Shown here one piece after another: positions 1-9,652 of a DNA stretch of 64,000 bases (position 1 is its first letter; each line of letters starts with the position of its first letter). Both the position numbers and the translations under genes were made by a program. Origin of the DNA: Pseudomonadota bacterium (GTDB lineage Bacteria > Pseudomonadota > Gammaproteobacteria > Burkholderiales > Thiobacillaceae); the NCBI GenBank assembly GCA_030653935.1, contig JAURYL010000038.1, positions 91,716-155,715 of the forward strand, in the 5' to 3' direction. The notes below the pieces were generated by a model. That model was given only the letters and a program-made list of their open reading frames with translations, was not told the DNA's origin and did no database searches.

Positions 1-405
1 GAGGCCAGCCAGGCCGGGGTGAAGGTCGACTTGATCGTGCGCGGTGTCTGCGCGCTGAAGCCGGGGATTCCCGGCCTTTCGGAAAATATCCGGGTGCGTT
101 CCATCATCGGCCGATTCCTGGAACACCACCGCATCTTCTATTTTTGGAGCGGTGGCAAGGAAGACGTCTGGCTGGCCAGCGCCGACTGGATGGACCGCAA
201 CTTCTTCCGTCGCATCGAAACCGGTTTCCCGTTGCTCGACCCGAAACTCAAGAAACGGGTCATCAACGAAGGCCTCAAGCCTTACTTGAAGGACAACTGG
301 AACGCCTGGGAAATGCAGTCGGACGGCACCTACAAGCGCCGCGTCCGCCGCGGCAAGGGCTACGACGCGCAGACGCAACTGCGCGCGTTGCTTGGCGGGA
401 AGTAA
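1..405 (+). CDS. ppk: Polyphosphate kinase 1, C-terminal part
   Basis: PPK1 makes inorganic polyphosphate from the terminal phosphate of ATP, reversibly. Only the last 134 codons are present; the gene enters the window from the left, already open in this frame at base 1. The family-typical stretch VRGVCALKPGIPGLSENIRV is visible near the left edge, followed by the C-terminal RSIIGRFLEHHRIFYFW and the DWMDRNFFRRIE block of the C2 domain. The stop codon at 403-405 lies in the first copy of a 15-bp tandem duplication. The gene converges on trpD. Identification is firm; the catalytic histidine region lies outside the window. Confidence 0.95.
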   Translation, partial: EASQAGVKVDLIVRGVCALKPGIPGLSENIRVRSIIGRFLEHHRIFYFWSGGKEDVWLASADWMDRNFFRRIETGFPLLDPKLKKRVINEGLKPYLKDNWNAWEMQSDGTYKRRVRRGKGYDAQTQLRALLGGK

Positions 406-420
406 CTTGGCGGGAAGTAA
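391..420. repeat. 15-bp tandem duplication across the ppk stop codon
   Basis: CTTGGCGGGAAGTAA occurs twice in perfect tandem (391-405 and 406-420). The first copy encodes the last residues and stop of ppk; the second repeats them, including a second in-frame TAA. Confidence 0.95.
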
Positions 421-421
421 G

Positions 422-454
422 CCCGGGTTACGCGATGAAATCGCGAACCCGACC
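422..454. terminator. Hairpin between convergent ppk and trpD
   Basis: GGGTT-A-CGCGAT, a GAA loop and ATCGCG-AACCC form a strong stem with one bulged A. There is no U-tract on either side, so if it ends transcription it would not be a classic intrinsic terminator. Confidence 0.4.
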
Positions 455-478
455 TACTGTTTGCCAAGCGCGCTCCTC

Positions 479-1489
479 CTACGCGAACGCGATCAACGCT
501 TCCAGTCGAGCCAGCGCCGCGCCGCTGGCGAGGGCCTCCCGGGCCAGGACGACGCCCTCGGCCAGGCTGTCCGCGCGATCCGCCGCGAGCAGGGCGGCGC
601 CGGCGTTGAGGGCGACGATGTCCTGTTCCGCGCAGGCTTTGCCGGAAAGGGCGAGCAGCAGTCGGTCTTTCGCGGCGGCGACATCGACAACCTCGAAGTA
701 ATCGGAGGTGCGGCGCTCGAAGCCGAATTGCTCGGGCGTGACCGTGTATTCGTGGATGGCGCCATCGCGCAGCTCCGCGATCCAGGTTTCCCCGGCGAGG
801 CTGATTTCATCGAGGCCGTCGGCGGCATGCACCACCAGCACATGGCGACTGCCGAGTTCACGCAGGACTTCGGCCAGAGTACGGGTCAGTTCGCGGGCGA
901 ACACCCCCATCACCTGGTGCGGGGCGCCGGCCGGGTTGGTCATCGGGCCGAGCAGGTTGAACAGGGTGCGTACCCCGAGTTCGCGTCGCACCGGCGCCGC
1001 GTGTTTCATGGCGCTGTGGTGGTTGGGCGCGAACATGAAGCCGACGCCGATTTCCCGCACAGCCTGGGCAACCTTCTCCGGCGGTAGATTGACATTGACG
1101 CCGAGGGCCTCCAGCACGTCGGCGCTGCCGGACTTCGAGGACACCGAACGGCCACCGTGTTTGGCGACCCGGGCGCCGCAGGCAGCGGCGACGAAGGCGG
1201 CGGCGGTGGAGATGTTGAAGGTATGGGCGCCGTCACCGCCGGTGCCGCAGGTATCGACCAGATGCGGAACATCGGCCAGCGATACCTTGGTGGAGAGCTC
1301 GCGCATGACGCTGGCGGCGGCGGCCAGTTCGGTGACGGTCTCGCCCTTGCAGCGCAGGGCGATGATGGCGCCAGCGATCTGCGCGGCGGTCAGTTCGCCG
1401 GTCATGATGGCGCGCATCAGATCGAGCATGTCCTCGCGCGCCAAGTCCTGGCGGGCGACGAGCCGGTTGAGCAGGGGGGCGTAGTTCAT
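479..1489 (-). CDS. trpD: Anthranilate phosphoribosyltransferase
   Basis: TrpD transfers phosphoribosyl from PRPP to anthranilate, the second step of tryptophan synthesis. The 336-residue length is normal. The PRPP-binding glycine loop [15 protein letters not shown] lies at residues 81-95, followed by the [21 protein letters not shown] segment and the anthranilate-site [20 protein letters not shown] block. The ATG at 1489 was chosen because it overlaps the trpG stop as ATGA (1486-1489), a sign of translational coupling. An open frame runs further upstream but is only a shadow of trpG. trpC does not follow: the next gene downstream is convergent ppk. Confidence 0.97.
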   Translation of the reverse strand: MNYAPLLNRLVARQDLAREDMLDLMRAIMTGELTAAQIAGAIIALRCKGETVTELAAAASVMRELSTKVSLADVPHLVDTCGTGGDGAHTFNISTAAAFVAAACGARVAKHGGRSVSSKSGSADVLEALGVNVNLPPEKVAQAVREIGVGFMFAPNHHSAMKHAAPVRRELGVRTLFNLLGPMTNPAGAPHQVMGVFARELTRTLAEVLRELGSRHVLVVHAADGLDEISLAGETWIAELRDGAIHEYTVTPEQFGFERRTSDYFEVVDVAAAKDRLLLALSGKACAEQDIVALNAGAALLAADRADSLAEGVVLAREALASGAALARLEALIAFA

Positions 1490-2058
1490 CGGCGGGTTTC
1501 CGTGAGAAAGTTTTTCAGCAGCGCGTGGCCGTGTTCGGTGAGGATGGATTCCGGGTGGAATTGCACACCTTCCACCGCCAGGGTCTTGTGGCGCACACCC
1601 ATGATCTCGCCGTCGTCGGTCCAGGCGGTGATTTCCAGGCAGTCGGGCAGGCTTTCCCTCTCGATCACCAGGGAGTGATAGCGGGTCGCGGTAAAGGGGT
1701 TGGGCAGGCCGCGAAACACCCCTTTGTCGGCATGATGGATCGGCGAGGTCTTGCCGTGCATGAGTTGCTTGGCATGCACGATCTTGCCGCCGAAGGCCTG
1801 GCCGATGCTTTGATGGCCAAGACAAACGCCGAGGATGGGAATGCGCCCGGCAAAAGTATTGATCACCGGCACGGAAACCCCCGCCTCGTTGGGCGTGCAG
1901 GGGCCGGGCGAGACGACGATGCGGTCGGGTTGCATCGCCTCGATGGCGGCGAGGTCGATTTCGTCATTGCGGTGCACGCGGACATCCTCACCCAGCTCCC
2001 CGAAGTACTGCACGAGGTTGTAGGTAAAGGAGTCATAGTTGTCGATCATCAGCAGCAT
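1486..2058 (-). CDS. trpG: Anthranilate synthase component II (glutamine amidotransferase)
   Basis: A class I glutamine amidotransferase that supplies ammonia to TrpE for anthranilate; in some bacteria the same subunit also serves PabB. 190 residues, standard length. The catalytic triad is visible: Cys79 in GVCLGHQ, His168 and Glu170 in FHPES. The N-terminal [19 protein letters not shown] is characteristic. It is the first gene of a two-gene unit with trpD. No trpE lies directly upstream; the upstream 650 bases hold only mobile-element debris, so the partner subunit must be encoded elsewhere. No leader peptide or attenuator was recognised. Confidence 0.96.
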   Translation of the reverse strand: MLLMIDNYDSFTYNLVQYFGELGEDVRVHRNDEIDLAAIEAMQPDRIVVSPGPCTPNEAGVSVPVINTFAGRIPILGVCLGHQSIGQAFGGKIVHAKQLMHGKTSPIHHADKGVFRGLPNPFTATRYHSLVIERESLPDCLEITAWTDDGEIMGVRHKTLAVEGVQFHPESILTEHGHALLKNFLTETRR

Positions 2059-2261
2059 GCTGAGTATATCCTATTGATATTTAAGTAATTAATGCTACTT
2101 AGTGCAATTTGGTACCCGCTTTTATACCCGCTTTATTTTTTGCTGGGATAGAAGTACGGAGTGTGCAAATTATCGCCGTAAATTATCTGGCAGCATGTCA
2201 GCAAACACAAAACAGCCTGGCTGGTGCCACGGACACCGATTCGTAATGAGTCAATGGCCGG

Positions 2262-2405
2262 TCAAAGCAGCCGCCGTTCGTCTTCCTCGGTTGAACCCGT
2301 GTGGGGTAGGTTGCCGTCTTCGCATCCCATGATCCACACGTTGTCGAACTCCAGCCCTTTCGATGCATGAAGCGTCATGATCTGCACAGACGGCAGAAAC
2401 TCGCC
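2262..2405 (-). pseudogene. UvrD/Rep-type helicase fragment
   Basis: Reading the minus strand from about 2405 gives [20 protein letters not shown] followed by [27 protein letters not shown] and a TGA (2262-2264). The motif LHASKGLEF with a later G-x-LPH and EEERRL is the helicase motif V region of UvrD/Rep/PcrA superfamily 1 helicases. Only about 45 codons survive, with no start and no motif VI, and the upstream side changes at once into an unrelated transposase-like frame. It is a remnant, not a functional gene. Confidence 0.75.
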
Positions 2406-2409
2406 TGCT

Positions 2410-2647
2410 TGAGCTTGCCGATCCGTTCATGGATCACCTCCGGGTGATTGGCGCCACGCGAGCTGGTCAATCCGTCGGCCAGTTTTTTCAGACCGGCCTC
2501 GAAGCGGGTGCAAAAGCGTTGGTTGATCCCCGTCTCTTTCAATTCCCGCCCCGGTGCATGGTAATACAGACGCATTTCGCCGGCGGCTTCAAGGTTTGGC
2601 GTAAAGATCACGAAGCAATATAACCGCCTCGTCTTCAATGCCAACAC
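2410..2647 (-). pseudogene. Transposase remnant (IS4/IS1634-like)
   Basis: The minus-strand frame contains MRLYYHAPGRELKETGINQR and then FCTRFEAGLKKLADGL with ERIGKLKQ. This spacing (R...KE...RFE..L..LA.GL...ERIGRLKQ) resembles the central region of IS1634-type transposases. No start, no DDE residues and no inverted repeats are seen, and the frame breaks at about 2405 into the helicase fragment. The family call rests on remembered motif resemblance and is moderate. Confidence 0.5.
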
Positions 2648-2707
2648 CCTGATTCGATGACCTGGATTACTTCGGCGCGGTCGTGGCTAAATGGGCCACG
2701 GTAAATA

Positions 2708-3622
2708 TCACGGAATCGCCTCTTCCAGCAGTATCCGCGCGGCCCAGTCGTCGGCCGGGTTGGTGAGGCCGACGGCCGGGAACAGGCGGTGCGGCACCAG
2801 GGCCGGGAGCACCGCGCGCACGTCTTCGGGTTGCACGAAGGCGCGGCCTTGCAGGTAGGCCCAGGCTTGCGCGGCGCGCAGGAAGCCGAGGCCGGCGCGC
2901 GGCGAGAGACCAGTGGCGAAACGGCTGTCGCCGCGGCTGGCGGCGAGGAGGGCTTGCAGGTAGTCGAGCAGGGCATCGGAGACGTGCACCGCCTGCGCCT
3001 CTTGTTGCAGGCGGGCGAAATCCACCGGGTTGAGGACGGCCGGTAGGTTCGCCAGCAGGTCGCGCCGGTCCACGCCCTTGAGCAGGGCGCGTTCCGCCGC
3101 ATGTTCGGGGTAGCCGAGACGGATGCGCATGAGGAAGCGGTCGAGTTGCGACTCTGGCAGGGGGAAGGCGCCGACCTGTTCGCTGGGATTCTGGGTGGCG
3201 ATGACGAAGAAGGGGGAGGGCAGGGGACGGGTCTCACCTTCGATACTGACCTGGCCTTCTTCCATCGCTTCCAGCAGGGCGCTTTGCGCTTTCGGGCTGG
3301 CGCGGTTGATCTCGTCGGCGAGGATGACCTGGGCGAAGATCGGGCCGGGGTGGAAACTGAATTTCGCACTTTCCCGGTCGTAGATCGCGGCGCCGAGGAT
3401 ATCGGCGGGCAGCAGGTCGCTGGTGAACTGGATGCGGTGGAAGTCCAGCCCAAGGGTGCGGGCGAGGGCGTGCGCCAGGGTGGTTTTGCCGACGCCGGGG
3501 GCATCCTCGATCAGCAGGTGTCCGCGCGCCAGCAGGCAGGCGAGGCAGAGGCGAACCTGATTTTCCTTGCCGAGGACGATGTGGTTGACCTGGGCTAGGG
3601 CCTGGCCCAGGGTGGGATTCAT
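2708..3622 (-). CDS. MoxR-family AAA+ ATPase
   Basis: A cytoplasmic MoxR-type chaperone ATPase. 304 residues: Walker A APGVGKTT at about 41-48, Walker B VILADEINRA at about 99-108, sensor 1 in FFVIATQNPSEQ, and a C-terminal lid with the SPRAGL motif typical of MoxR. MoxR proteins usually work with vWA-domain or DUF58 partners encoded just downstream. Here no such partner follows; the downstream side holds transposase and helicase debris, which suggests a truncated operon. A second MoxR-type gene with its vWA partner is present at 30950-31999. Confidence 0.93.
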   Translation of the reverse strand: MNPTLGQALAQVNHIVLGKENQVRLCLACLLARGHLLIEDAPGVGKTTLAHALARTLGLDFHRIQFTSDLLPADILGAAIYDRESAKFSFHPGPIFAQVILADEINRASPKAQSALLEAMEEGQVSIEGETRPLPSPFFVIATQNPSEQVGAFPLPESQLDRFLMRIRLGYPEHAAERALLKGVDRRDLLANLPAVLNPVDFARLQQEAQAVHVSDALLDYLQALLAASRGDSRFATGLSPRAGLGFLRAAQAWAYLQGRAFVQPEDVRAVLPALVPHRLFPAVGLTNPADDWAARILLEEAIP

Positions 3623-3641
3623 AACGGGAGCGGGAACAGCG

Positions 3642-4073
3642 TCAAGGTAGCCAATTTTGATCCAGTACTTCCGCTGCTATCCACGGACAAACCTCATTGA
3701 ATTCTTCCAGCCCCGACTCGCGGGCCGCGAGGTCGGTGGCGTCACCCCAGACGGCTTCCCACCAGCGGGCGTCGGTGAGTTTGCCCTTGAGGCTGGGCGT
3801 TTCTTCAAGTGCGCGGGCAATGGCCCGGCGTTGGTTGCGGATGGTGATGGTCCAGCTCGTCCCGCGTCGTTCCGGTTGCTTTTGCCATTTCAGCAGGTGC
3901 GCCAGAAGGATGGCCATGCGATTGGCCAGTTCGCGTTGCTCGCTTTTTCCCACGTCCTCGATCTCCTCGGCCAGGTGTTCCACGTCGATCAGTTCAAAGC
4001 GCCCGGCACGCAGCAGCCTGGCCTGTTCGTTGGCCCAGGCCACCAGATCCTGTTCGTAAGTGATGATTCCCAT
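3642..4073 (-). CDS. DUF29 family protein
   Basis: 143 residues from ATG 4073. The pattern YEQDLVAWANEQARLLRAGRF, then DVEHLAEEIEDVGKSEQREL and LLKWQKQPERR with W-x-x-x-I-x-x-QR, is diagnostic of DUF29, a family of small proteins of unknown function common in cyanobacteria and proteobacteria. The in-frame ATG at 4100 would add MKHHLIGNA; the 4073 start fits family N-termini better. Its direction matches lysS and moxR, but no functional link is evident. Confidence 0.88.
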   Translation of the reverse strand: MGIITYEQDLVAWANEQARLLRAGRFELIDVEHLAEEIEDVGKSEQRELANRMAILLAHLLKWQKQPERRGTSWTITIRNQRRAIARALEETPSLKGKLTDARWWEAVWGDATDLAARESGLEEFNEVCPWIAAEVLDQNWLP

Positions 4074-4119
4074 GGCATTACCTATCAGGTGATGTTTCAT
4101 CGGGGTCGATATTCCGCCC

Positions 4120-5622
4120 TCAGTCCTCCTGTCGCAACTGCGGGAACAGGATCACGTCGCGGATGCTGGCGGCGTCGGTGAGCAGCATGATCAGGCGGTC
4201 GATGCCGATGCCTTCACCTGCGGTGGGGGGCAGGCCGTGCTCCAGGGCGCGAATGTAGTCGCGGTCCTTGAACATGGCTTCCTCGTCGCCGGCTTCCTTG
4301 GCGGCCACTTGGGCGTCGAAGCGTGCTTCCTGGTCTTCCGGGTCGTTCAACTCGGAGAAGCCGTTGGCGATTTCGCGGCCGACCATGAACAGCTCGAAGC
4401 GGTCGGTGATGTCCGGATTGATATCGTTGCGGCGGGCCAGCGGCGAGGTTTCCGCCGGGTAGTCGATGATGAAGGTGGGCTGGATTAGCAGATGTTCGGT
4501 GGTTTCCTCGAACAACGTCAGTTGCAGGCCGCCGAGGCCGTCGTTGGGGCGGAAACCGATCTTGCGGCGCTTCAGTTCCTCGATCACGAAAGCCTGGTCG
4601 CCCAGGGGCGCGTCGCGTAGTTCCGGGTGGTAGTGGCGCACGGCGTCGAGCGCGGTCATGCGGGCGAAGGGTTTGCCCAAGTCGATCTCGTGGCCCTGGT
4701 AGGGCACGGTGGTGGTGCCCAGCACCTTCTCGGCGATGTCGCGGAACATGGCCTCGGTGAAGTCCATCAGGTAGCGGTAATCCCGATAGGCCTCGTAGAA
4801 CTCGACCATGGTGAATTCCGGGTTGTGCCGGGTGGAGATGCCTTCGTTTCTGAAGTTTCGGTTGATTTCAAAGACTTTTTCCAGGCCGCCGACGACCAGA
4901 CGCTTCAAATACAACTCCGGCGCGATGCGCAGGTACAACTGCATATCGAGCGCGTTGTGATGGGTGAGGAACGGCTTCGCGGAAGCGCCACCGGGGATGG
5001 GGTGCATCATTGGCGTTTCCACTTCCAGGTAGCCGCGCGTGGTGAAGAACTCGCGCATGACCTGGATGACTTTGGAACGAATGATGAAGGTGCGGCGCGA
5101 GTCCTCGTTGGTGATCAGATCGAGGTAACGCTGACGGTATTTCTGCTCCTGATCGGTGAGACCGTGGAATTTCTCCGGCAGCGGCCGCAGCGCCTTGGTG
5201 AGCAGGCGCACCGAACTGGCCTGGATGGTGAGCTCGTCGGTTTTGGTGCGGAACAGGGTGCCGGTGACACCGAGGATGTCGCCGAGGTCCATGCGCTTGA
5301 AGGCGTCGTAGGCTTCCTCGCCAATGGCATCGCGGGAGACATAGATCTGCATGCGCCCACTCATGTCCTGCAAGGTGGCGAAGCTGGCCTTGCCCATCAC
5401 CCGTTTCAGCATCATGCGGCCGGCGAGCTGGACGCTAACCGGGCTGGCTTCCAGGTGTTCCTTGGCGGTTTCGCCATGTGCGGCATGCAGGTCGGCGGCG
5501 TAATCCTCGCGCGCAAAGTCATTCGGGAAGGCGATTCCCTGGGCGCGGATGCCGGCGAGTTTCTCGCGGCGCTCGGCGATGATCTGATTTTCGTCTTGTT
5601 GCGGCAGGGTGGTTTCGGTCAT
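4120..5622 (-). CDS. lysS: Lysyl-tRNA synthetase, class II
   Basis: Charges tRNA-Lys with lysine. 500 residues from ATG 5622 ([13 protein letters not shown]), the usual length. An N-terminal OB fold (about 60-160, with [19 protein letters not shown]) is followed by the class II core: motif 2 [20 protein letters not shown] and motif 3 [12 protein letters not shown] near the C-terminus. An upstream in-frame extension exists, but the ATG at 5622 overlaps the stop of a PIN-domain remnant as ATGA and fits family N-termini. prfB, the common upstream neighbour, is absent here. Confidence 0.98.
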   Translation of the reverse strand: MTETTLPQQDENQIIAERREKLAGIRAQGIAFPNDFAREDYAADLHAAHGETAKEHLEASPVSVQLAGRMMLKRVMGKASFATLQDMSGRMQIYVSRDAIGEEAYDAFKRMDLGDILGVTGTLFRTKTDELTIQASSVRLLTKALRPLPEKFHGLTDQEQKYRQRYLDLITNEDSRRTFIIRSKVIQVMREFFTTRGYLEVETPMMHPIPGGASAKPFLTHHNALDMQLYLRIAPELYLKRLVVGGLEKVFEINRNFRNEGISTRHNPEFTMVEFYEAYRDYRYLMDFTEAMFRDIAEKVLGTTTVPYQGHEIDLGKPFARMTALDAVRHYHPELRDAPLGDQAFVIEELKRRKIGFRPNDGLGGLQLTLFEETTEHLLIQPTFIIDYPAETSPLARRNDINPDITDRFELFMVGREIANGFSELNDPEDQEARFDAQVAAKEAGDEEAMFKDRDYIRALEHGLPPTAGEGIGIDRLIMLLTDAASIRDVILFPQLRQED

Positions 5623-5830
5623 GACTTGAGTTGGATATGGGTTGAAACATTCAGGCCAAGCGCCAGCGCGGCATCCGCCCACTGAAGGTCGGCCGTTGTG
5701 AAATCGGAGATGTGAAACTGTATTGCGATGGCCAAATGCAGTGCGTCAAGGGTGAGCAAGGACAACGCGGCTGACCTAAGGTAGCGCTGGGCCGCAAGTA
5801 TAAGCGGTGCATCACTTCCCCGCTTGCTCA
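5619..5830 (-). pseudogene. PIN-domain (VapC-like) toxin remnant
   Basis: The minus-strand frame ends with [20 protein letters not shown], then [20 protein letters not shown] and LALGLNV. This is the C-terminal half of a PIN domain: the LDALHLAIA helix carries one acidic metal ligand, and [14 protein letters not shown] corresponds to the usual TADxRLAxAAxxLG. The N-terminal strand with the first catalytic Asp (the M..LD.S motif) is not found in any frame upstream, so the gene is truncated. Its TGA overlaps the lysS ATG. No antitoxin gene is seen next to it. Confidence 0.65.
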
Positions 5831-5973
5831 GGCATCCATTAAGCCCTGAATGAAGATTATGTAAAACAAGGTGGCTGTACGGTTTCGATGTCTGCCATGG
5901 CGGCTGGTAATATCCGGCCCTCTTCAACCGGCTTGCAATCTCGATGCCCGGCATCATCTAGTTCGCTGTCTAA

Positions 5974-6966
<993 letters not shown>

Positions 6967-6983
6967 CCACTCGTTGTAATGCC

Positions 6984-7544
6984 ATGAATAAAGGCGGGAA
7001 GTTCCACGCTCCCGCTTTGCCTTGCGAGGAGCGCGAGCTGTTTCAGGCGGAGCTGGATGGGGTCGTACCACTCACTCCACATGGTCGCGTTCTGCCCTCA
7101 CCGGTTCGGCTGCCTCCCGTTCCGCTTAGCCTGTTTCACGACGAGCGGACGCTGATCCACGAATCGCTGCACGACCCGGCCCGCTGGGATGGCGAAGTGG
7201 AAGATACGTCCTATGTGCGCCCAGGCATCTCACGCCAGACCTTGCGCCGCATGCGACGCGGCGACTGGGTGGCCCAGGCTGAACTCGATCTGCACGGCCT
7301 GACCCGCGCGGAGGCCAAGCGGGAACTCGCGGATTTCCTTTATGAATGCAAGCGCCGTGGCGCGCGTTGCGTGCGCATCATTCACGGCAAGGGATTGGGC
7401 TCGAAAGATCGCGAGCCGGTGCTGAAACTCCATGTGCGCCACTGGCTGACGCAGCGCGAGGAAGTATTGGCCTTCACCCAGGCGCGCCCGGCGGATGGTG
7501 GCAGTGGCGCGGTGGTGGTGCTGCTGAAATCGGCGAGCGCGTAG
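6984..7544 (+). CDS. Smr-domain protein (putative endonuclease)
   Basis: 186 residues. The C-terminal half is an Smr domain: LDLHGLTRAEA at 101-111 and the HGKGLGS loop at 134-140, as in the SmrA/SmrB and MutS2 C-termini. Some Smr proteins cut mRNA at collided ribosomes; others nick DNA. The N-terminal 80 residues include a charged linker with no recognised fold, consistent with the stand-alone family. The TAG stop is formed by the left arm of a palindromic repeat that also supplies the stop of convergent cysM. Confidence 0.92.
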   Translation: MNKGGKFHAPALPCEERELFQAELDGVVPLTPHGRVLPSPVRLPPVPLSLFHDERTLIHESLHDPARWDGEVEDTSYVRPGISRQTLRRMRRGDWVAQAELDLHGLTRAEAKRELADFLYECKRRGARCVRIIHGKGLGSKDREPVLKLHVRHWLTQREEVLAFTQARPADGGSGAVVVLLKSASA

Positions 7545-7597
7545 GGTGCGCCATGCGCACCGATTCACGTCAAATGGTGCGCGCGGCGCACCCTACG
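7541..7597. repeat. Palindromic intergenic repeat (GTAGGGTGCGC family), copy 1
   Basis: Left arm GTAGGGTGCGCCATGCGCAC and right arm GGTGCGCGCGGCGCACCCTA are near-perfect inverted repeats around a short loop. Three more copies occur at 44218-44277, 47829-47890 and 48150-48211. The arms contain the stop codons of both flanking genes. Confidence 0.9.
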
Positions 7598-8480
7598 CCG
7601 GAAATACTCCGGTCGAGAGGTAGCGGTCGCCGCGGTCACAGACGATGGACACGATGACCGCGTTTTCAACTTCCTTCGAGAGTTGCAGGGCCGCGTGCAG
7701 GGCGCCGCCGGAAGAGATGCCGGCGAAGATGCCCTCCTCGCTCGCCAGGCGGCGGGTGGTTTCCTCGGCCGCCACCTGACCGACATACATCATGCGGTCC
7801 ACCCGTTTGTAATCGCAGATGGAAGGCACGTATTCCTCGGGCCACTTGCGGATGCCGGGGATTTGCGCGCCCTCCTCCGGCTGCACGCCGATGATCTGGA
7901 TGGCCGGGTTCTGTTCCTTGAGGTAGCGCGAGCAACCCATGATGGTGCCGGTGGTACCCATGCTGGAGACGAAATGGGTGATGCGCCCCTCCGTGTCGCG
8001 CCAGATTTCCGGACCGGTACCTTCGTAGTGCGCAATGGGGTTATCCGGGTTGGAGAACTGGTCGAGAATTTTTCCTTTGCCCTCGCGCTGCATTTGTTCC
8101 GCCAGGTCACGCGCGCCTTCCATGCCGGCAGCCTTGCTCACCAGCACCAAGTCGGCGCCGTAGGCGCGCATCGACTGGCGACGCTCGATGGAGAGGTGCT
8201 CGGGCATGATCAGAATCATGCGGTAGCCCTTGATCGCGGCGGCCATCGCCAGGGCGATGCCGGTGTTGCCGCTGGTGGCTTCGATCAGGGTGTCGCCGGG
8301 CTTGATTTCGCCGCGTGCCTCGGCGCGGTTGATCATGGACAGCGCCGGGCGATCCTTCACGGAACCGGCCGGGTTATTGCCTTCAAGCTTGACCAGGACA
8401 ATGTTGGAGGTTTCTCCCGGCAGTTTTTTCAGGCGCACCAGCGGGGTGTTGCCGACGAAATCTTCGATCGTTTTGTACAT
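7593..8480 (-). CDS. cysM: Cysteine synthase B
   Basis: PLP-dependent O-acetylserine sulfhydrylase; CysM-type enzymes can also use thiosulfate, making S-sulfocysteine. 295 residues from ATG 8480. The PLP lysine is Lys42 in NPAGSVKDRPA, and the substrate loop EATSGNTG lies at about 67-74. The long KGYRMILIMPEHLSIERRQ stretch and the HYEGTGPEIW segment fit CysM more than CysK. A TTG nine bases upstream is in frame, but the ATG is preferred. It starts 5 bases after the ugd stop, so the two are probably cotranscribed. Confidence 0.95.
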   Translation of the reverse strand: MYKTIEDFVGNTPLVRLKKLPGETSNIVLVKLEGNNPAGSVKDRPALSMINRAEARGEIKPGDTLIEATSGNTGIALAMAAAIKGYRMILIMPEHLSIERRQSMRAYGADLVLVSKAAGMEGARDLAEQMQREGKGKILDQFSNPDNPIAHYEGTGPEIWRDTEGRITHFVSSMGTTGTIMGCSRYLKEQNPAIQIIGVQPEEGAQIPGIRKWPEEYVPSICDYKRVDRMMYVGQVAAEETTRRLASEEGIFAGISSGGALHAALQLSKEVENAVIVSIVCDRGDRYLSTGVFPA

Positions 8481-8485
8481 GGCGC

Positions 8486-9652
8486 TCAATCCTTCCCGAA
8501 CAGGTCTCGGCTGTAGACCTTATCCGCCACGTCACGCAGGTCGTCGGTGATGCGGTTGGCGACGATGACATCGGATTGCCGCTTGAACTCGGCCAAGTCG
8601 TTGACCACTCGGGAGTGGAAGAACTCAGGTTCCGTCAGCACCGGTTCATAGACGATGACCTCGATGCCCTTGGCCTTGATCCGCTTCATGATGCCCTGGA
8701 TGCTGGAAGCGCGGAAATTATCCGAGCCACTCTTCATGATCAGGCGATGCACGCCGACCACCTTGGGCTTGCGTTTGATGATGCTGTCGGCGACGAAATC
8801 TTTGCGCGTGGTGTTGGAATCGACGATGGCGCGCATCAGATTCTGCGGCACATCCTGGTAGTTGGCGAGCAACTGCTTGGTGTCCTTGGGCAGGCAGTAG
8901 CCGCCATAGCCGAATGAGGGGTTGTTGTAGTGGTCGCCGATGCGCGGGTCGAGGCTGACGCCCTGGATGATGTGTTTGGTATCGAGGCCGTGGGTGGCGG
9001 CGTAGGTGTCGAGCTCGTTGAAATAGGCCACTCGCATGGCGAGGTAGGTATTGGCGAACAGCTTGATCGCCTCGGCCTCGGTGGAGTCGGTGAACAACAC
9101 CGGGATGTCCTGCTTGATCGCGCCCTGTTGCAGCAGACTGGCGAAGGTCGCGGCGCGCTCCGAGCGCTCGCCGATGATGATGCGTGAGGGGTGGAGGTTG
9201 TCGTAGAGCGCTTTGCCTTCGCGCAGGAACTCAGGCGAGAAGATCAGGTTCTCGCAGTTGTATTGCGCCTTGAGCTTCGCCGTATAGCCGACCGGGACGG
9301 TGGACTTGAGGATCATCACCGCCTTCGGGTTGATTGCCTTGACGTCGCGGATCACCGCCTCGACCGTGCTGGTATTGAAGTAGTTGGTTTCCGGGTCGTA
9401 GTCGGTGGGGGTGGCGATGATGACAAAGTCGGCCCCGACATAGGCATCCTGCTTGTCCAGGGTGGCGCGGAAGTTGAGCGGCTTGTGGCTGAGATACTCC
9501 TCGATCTCGACGTCGACGATGGGCGAGACCTTGCGATTCAACATCTCGATCTTTTCGGGAACGATGTCGAGCGCGACCACTTCATGGTGCTGCGCGAGCA
9601 GCACGGCGTTGGAGAGGCCGACGTAGCCGGTACCGGCGATGGCGATTTTCAT
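8486..9652 (-). CDS. ugd: UDP-glucose 6-dehydrogenase
   Basis: Oxidises UDP-glucose to UDP-glucuronate with two NAD+, feeding capsule, exopolysaccharide or lipid A sugars. 388 residues, the compact E. coli-like form. Rossmann [15 protein letters not shown] at 7-21, STVPVGYT near 118-124, the EFLREGKAL substrate loop and catalytic Cys253 in [14 protein letters not shown] are all present. The ATG at 9652 overlaps the pyrF stop as ATGA. An open frame continues far upstream through pyrF in another phase and is not coding. Confidence 0.95.
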   Translation of the reverse strand: MKIAIAGTGYVGLSNAVLLAQHHEVVALDIVPEKIEMLNRKVSPIVDVEIEEYLSHKPLNFRATLDKQDAYVGADFVIIATPTDYDPETNYFNTSTVEAVIRDVKAINPKAVMILKSTVPVGYTAKLKAQYNCENLIFSPEFLREGKALYDNLHPSRIIIGERSERAATFASLLQQGAIKQDIPVLFTDSTEAEAIKLFANTYLAMRVAYFNELDTYAATHGLDTKHIIQGVSLDPRIGDHYNNPSFGYGGYCLPKDTKQLLANYQDVPQNLMRAIVDSNTTRKDFVADSIIKRKPKVVGVHRLIMKSGSDNFRASSIQGIMKRIKAKGIEVIVYEPVLTEPEFFHSRVVNDLAEFKRQSDVIVANRITDDLRDVADKVYSRDLFGKD

